This document shows, piece after piece, positions 49,282 to 52,268 of a DNA stretch of 52,268 bases (its first letter is position 1; every line of letters starts with the position of its first letter). Position numbers and translations under genes: made by a program. Origin of the DNA: Candidatus Bathyarchaeota archaeon. GTDB taxonomy: Archaea; Thermoproteota; Bathyarchaeia; RBG-16-48-13; GCA-020355125. Location: contig JAOZHB010000021.1 in assembly GCA_026015035.1 (NCBI GenBank), positions 1 through 52,268 of the forward strand. Reading direction: 5' to 3'. A model generated the notes under the pieces. That model saw nothing but the letters and a program-made list of their open reading frames with translations. It was not told the DNA's origin and did no database searches.

Positions 49282-49641
49282 CGTCGTTCCTCCGCACGCG
49301 TGTTCTCTTCTGGGTAACCCGTATATTAAAGTTTAACGTGGTAAGATGTACTCTTATAAAGTTTTTAGTTGCTGAATGTTTACCTGCATCTTCCATTCAA
49401 CGCGAGAAGCTGGTTGTTTATAGTTAGTCAGCTCAAGCCTATCCTCGTTTGAACCTCCTCTCGGAAAAACGTTGACTCTCAACCCGATTTTATCGATGGA
49501 GTCTACTTCAGAGGCTCAGCCCTCTTCGCTCATACGAGGCTTCTTGGGGGTAACCACGTGGTCACCGCATCGATATGGCTGATAAAACGGTTTAGTATTT
49601 TGGGTTCAGTACACTCCATTTGCAACATGAAATCAACTCGT
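49282..49641. other. Spacer upstream of S15 / downstream of the XTPase gene
   Basis: A TCTTATAAAG sequence near 49350 and a TTTGAACC tract at 49449 were inspected. No tRNA or gene could be supported; a plus-strand open frame here seems to be chance. Confidence 0.4.
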
Positions 49642-50235
49642 TTAATTTACGCCGTGAGTCAGAAGCCACTCTGCGAATCTTCTGACTGCAAGGGCTCGAT
49701 GGGAATAACGGTTCTTCTCGTCGTCGCCCAGCTCTCCAAAGGTCTCACCCCCACCGTCGTCGGGCTCAAATATGGGGTCGAAGCCGAAGCCATGGATGCC
49801 TCGTTCTTTGAGGGAGATGTTTCCGTGTACTTCGCCTGTAAAACAGATTGGTTTTATGCGCGGTGAGCAATAGGCAATGGCAGATTTGAAGACGGCCTTC
49901 CGGTTTTTCATGCCGTCTAGGAGCTTGAGTAATCCCCTGTTCCCAATCGTTTGATACGCATGGCTAGTGAAGGCTCCGGGAAACCCCCTCAGCTCCTTCA
50001 CGAAGAGCCCCGCGTCTTCTACAAATGTTGGGCAGCCACTTTTTTTCACGGTCCAGAGGACGCTGGTTCTGGCTATTTCTTTCAAGTCGTCGGATTGGAT
50101 TTCCAGTCCCTTCAAGTCTCTCTGCTCTATGATGATGGGATAGTCTTTCAGAATGGACGCTACTTCATGAAGTTTGTGTCGATTGCCTGTGGCAAAAACG
50201 ACTTCAATTTTTTTAGATCTTTTCGTCTCAGTCAG
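49642..50235 (-). CDS. rdgB: XTP/dITP diphosphatase (RdgB/HAM1)
   Basis: The family core begins VVFATGNRHKLHEVASIL (T/SxxxxK motif), then SGCPTFVEDAGLFVKELRGFPGAFTSHAY, GFGFDPIF and SHRALAVRRFAEWL. It hydrolyses non-canonical purine NTPs. The frame upstream of the TTG at 50115 contains essential family sequence but no ATG, GTG or TTG; the start must be a CTG at 50235, an ATT, or the gene carries a sequence error. It follows Bud32 by 26 bases. Confidence 0.85.
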   Translation of the reverse strand: MTETKRSKKIEVVFATGNRHKLHEVASILKDYPIIIEQRDLKGLEIQSDDLKEIARTSVLWTVKKSGCPTFVEDAGLFVKELRGFPGAFTSHAYQTIGNRGLLKLLDGMKNRKAVFKSAIAYCSPRIKPICFTGEVHGNISLKERGIHGFGFDPIFEPDDGGGETFGELGDDEKNRYSHRALAVRRFAEWLLTHGVN

Positions 50236-50261
50236 GTTTCTTCACACTCTCCGTGGTGAAG

Positions 50262-50912
50262 TCAGGTACCGGAGTATCGGCCTCTTTGGGCTATCTCCCT
50301 GACCCGTTTAACCACTTCTTCAGCGTTTTTCCTGGTGACTACACTTGCATACCCCGCTATGATGGAGGTAAAACACTCCTTTGCGTGGGGGTAATGAGTG
50401 CTTTCAAGAGCCCGCTTCATCAAGTGAAGGTCTACACCCTGTTTCTCCACTTCTACAGAGTATTCTGCAAGGCCAAAGTCTATGAAGAAGATCTTTTCAT
50501 GTTGGCCCAGGATCATGTTTGACGTCGTTAAATCTCCGTGGATGATCCCCTTCCTATGTAATTGTCCGATTAACGCCCCAATTCGTCTGCAAAGCACCTT
50601 CCGGTCTTGACTGGGAAGCTGGTTTAGACTTTCTTTCACTCGCGGGCCGTCAACGTACTCCATGACGAGGGTGGTTCGTTTCACATCGATGAGGTAGATG
50701 ATTGGCGTGGGAACACCTGCCCGCTTCGCGTCACTCATGATTTGGGCTTCATGCACGGTCCTGCTCCGACGTATTTCGTAGTCGATTTGACGAAGGCGAT
50801 AGGATTTGGGTATTCGTACCTTTTTAATCACCTTGAGGCCATACCACTCTTCCAAGTAGAGATTGGCTTCCGCCCCCTTCCTCACCAGCATAGAGATCGC
50901 CTTCAACGCCAC
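50262..50912 (-). CDS. bud32: KEOPS kinase/ATPase Bud32
   Basis: 216 residues of the PRPK/Bud32 atypical kinase: GAEANLYL, LVMEYVDGPRVKE, GIIHGDLTTSNMIL (catalytic loop) and FFIDFGLAEYS (metal DFG), followed by the short C-terminal lobe LMKRALESTHYPHAKECF. Subunit of KEOPS, needed for the t6A modification of tRNA. GTG start overlaps the end of kae1 by 10 bases. In many archaea Kae1 and Bud32 are fused; here they are separate. Confidence 0.95.
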   Translation of the reverse strand: MALKAISMLVRKGAEANLYLEEWYGLKVIKKVRIPKSYRLRQIDYEIRRSRTVHEAQIMSDAKRAGVPTPIIYLIDVKRTTLVMEYVDGPRVKESLNQLPSQDRKVLCRRIGALIGQLHRKGIIHGDLTTSNMILGQHEKIFFIDFGLAEYSVEVEKQGVDLHLMKRALESTHYPHAKECFTSIIAGYASVVTRKNAEEVVKRVREIAQRGRYSGT

Positions 50913-51916
50913 GGAATCCTGACCTCATCTAAACGCCACTTGGGTTTGACGAAGCTTCGTTCTACATCGACCCGGACCCCGCTTTGAAACGCTAAAATTC
51001 CGGTCCAAGCAATTTGGGCACCACTGTCCCCACTATACTCCTTGGGAACGACATAGGCTTCAGCCCCGTGATCTTGGGCAATGCTGTTGATCATGTTCTG
51101 GAGCCGTGCATTAGCGGCGACGCCGCCAGTCAAGAGCACCTCCTTTCGTTCCGTGTGGGCTAAGGCCCTCTCGGTGGCTTCGGTGAGCATCGAAAAGGCA
51201 ACTTCTTGCAAGGAGAAGCAAACGTCTTCAATCCCATTTCCATCCTTAAGCCTCTTCAAAGCCGCTGTCAGCAAACCGGAATACGATACATCGTTTCCCT
51301 TCACCACGTAGGGAAGCTCAATGTAGTTCCGCCCCTTCTTCGCCAAGTCTTCAATCACGGCCCCCCCAGGAAACGAGAGCCCTGCTTCCCGGGCGAAAAC
51401 GTCTAACAGGTTACCGAGGGTAATGTCCTCAGTCTCCCCGTAGACACGCCAAAACCCGTCGCCAAAAGCCGCTATGGAGGTGTGTCCTCCGGAAACCAGT
51501 AACACCAAGGGATCCTCAGCCCCCGTCATGAGACTCGCGATCTCTATGTGGCCAATGGCGTGGTGAATGGGGATGAGGGGCTTTTCAAGCCAAAGAGCTA
51601 ACGCCCGTGCAAACGTGGCTCCAGTGCGGAGAACAGGGCCTAACCCCGGTCCAGAGGAAAAGGAGATGCAGTCCACTGCATCTAAGCCGATGTCAAGTTT
51701 GTAGATGACTCTTCGTAGCATTGTTGGTAGTACGTCACAGTGGTGTTGAGCTGCTTCCCGGGGGTGGATGCCCTGCCCCATCGGGGCTTTATACACGGCG
51801 TTTACGTTTGTTAAGATTTCTCCCTTGGAAGAAGCTACGGCCATCCCCGCGGTGTGAGCGGTCGACTCGATGCCCAAACACACGAGGGCTTTTCCAGAAG
51901 CAGATCGGTGGATCAA
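50903..51916 (-). CDS. kae1: KEOPS tRNA threonylcarbamoyl-transferase subunit Kae1
   Basis: About 326-337 residues of the ASKHA family: CLGIESTAHTAGMAVAS, PGLGPVLRTG, HHAIGHIEIA (metal-binding HxxxH), LLVSGGHTSIAAF, SFPGGAVIEDLA and LTGGVAANARL. It makes t6A at tRNA A37 with Bud32, Cgi121 and Pcc1. The frame opens at a TTG at 51916; a GTG at 51883 fits the usual family start better. Confidence 0.95.
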   Translation of the reverse strand: MIHRSASGKALVCLGIESTAHTAGMAVASSKGEILTNVNAVYKAPMGQGIHPREAAQHHCDVLPTMLRRVIYKLDIGLDAVDCISFSSGPGLGPVLRTGATFARALALWLEKPLIPIHHAIGHIEIASLMTGAEDPLVLLVSGGHTSIAAFGDGFWRVYGETEDITLGNLLDVFAREAGLSFPGGAVIEDLAKKGRNYIELPYVVKGNDVSYSGLLTAALKRLKDGNGIEDVCFSLQEVAFSMLTEATERALAHTERKEVLLTGGVAANARLQNMINSIAQDHGAEAYVVPKEYSGDSGAQIAWTGILAFQSGVRVDVERSFVKPKWRLDEVRIPWR

Positions 51917-52085
51917 GGTTCTTGGATGTCCCTCACTTTTCCTTCTTATTCATTAAAGCTTTATTTAGATATCTCTTTGCAGGCTCTACTACGATTCAAG
52001 TGCTTCACTGTTCGGGGTAGAAGGCGCGATTCAAAAAGTTAAATTATGTGTATCATATTAACACAGGCATCAAGAAGGCATAGTC

Positions 52086-52268
52086 ATGAGTCAAAAACCT
52101 CTTCCAACCCAACCCGAAGTAAACATAGGCACCCTGGGGCATGTGGACAACGGAAAGTCCACGCTCGTACAGGCTTTAACGAGTCAGTGGACTGCGAGGC
52201 ACAGCGAAGAATTGAAAAGAGGCATCACCATTCGAATCGGGTACGCAGACGCTGCCTTCTATAAATGC
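52086..52268 (+). CDS. eif2g: Translation initiation factor aIF2 gamma subunit (3' end outside the window)
   Basis: 61 residues of the N-terminus: [26 protein letters not shown] (G1) and [16 protein letters not shown] (switch I). The eIF2-gamma GTPase carries the initiator tRNA with alpha and beta subunits. The first ATG is at 52086; the gene runs off the window. It is divergent from kae1. Confidence 0.93.
   Translation, partial: MSQKPLPTQPEVNIGTLGHVDNGKSTLVQALTSQWTARHSEELKRGITIRIGYADAAFYKC

Noticed and set aside
49430-49510. Possible tRNA on the minus strand (GAGGTTCAAACGAGG)
   Set aside because: The T stem does not pair (GAGG with GAGG) and no acceptor stem is found.

Overview
The window is archaeal chromosome. 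Evidence: a core block of archaeal/eukaryotic-type genes (ribosomal proteins L7Ae, S28e, L24e, S6e, S24e, S27ae and S15, aIF5B, aIF2-gamma, Spt4, RpoE/Rpb7, Kae1, Bud32), a tetrahydromethanopterin (H4MPT) biosynthesis cluster, many GTG/TTG starts, and an intron-bearing tRNA. Together with an aldehyde:ferredoxin oxidoreductase and several peptidases this suggests a Bathyarchaeia-like TACK lineage. That lineage is inferred; no rRNA is present to fix it.

Layout. About 1-33.4 kb is a loosely packed accessory region. It holds single genes and short gene pairs: GYD/cupin/FAD-oxidase group, slipin, AOR with its ferredoxin, M20 peptidases, MFS, GNAT, LarA-like protein, VOC, cupins, tautomerase, two ICMT-like membrane methyltransferases, secreted proteins including a metzincin-like protease, an aminotransferase and an MBL hydrolase. 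It also contains several broken genes: a hemerythrin-like remnant, ROK kinase, sulfite-oxidase family and SpoIIM-like. Two tRNA genes lie at 31.9-32.6 kb: tRNA-Cys, and a tRNA-His that I read as interrupted by two introns, one of which splits the anticodon.

About 32.7-39.5 kb carries DUF447, an alkaline-phosphatase superfamily enzyme, MptE, MptA, a dihydropteroate-synthase-like protein and a CitG-like protein, which together look like pterin (H4MPT) cofactor synthesis. About 39.7-52.3 kb is core translation and transcription: L7Ae-S28e-L24e-Adk-aIF5B-S6e on the plus strand, then S27ae/S24e/dephospho-CoA kinase/Spt4/RpoE, then Kae1-Bud32-XTPase and S15-DHH nuclease on the minus strand, and aIF2-gamma running off the end.

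The most unusual signal is a family of short palindromes built from alternating GC (core AGCGCGCGCGCT) and tandem CTAG (CTAGCTAGCTAG). They are scattered through the intergenic spaces of the first 33.4 kb, often sit exactly at gene 3' ends so that they supply the stop codon or the last few residues, and almost vanish from the H4MPT and ribosomal half. Their role is unknown.
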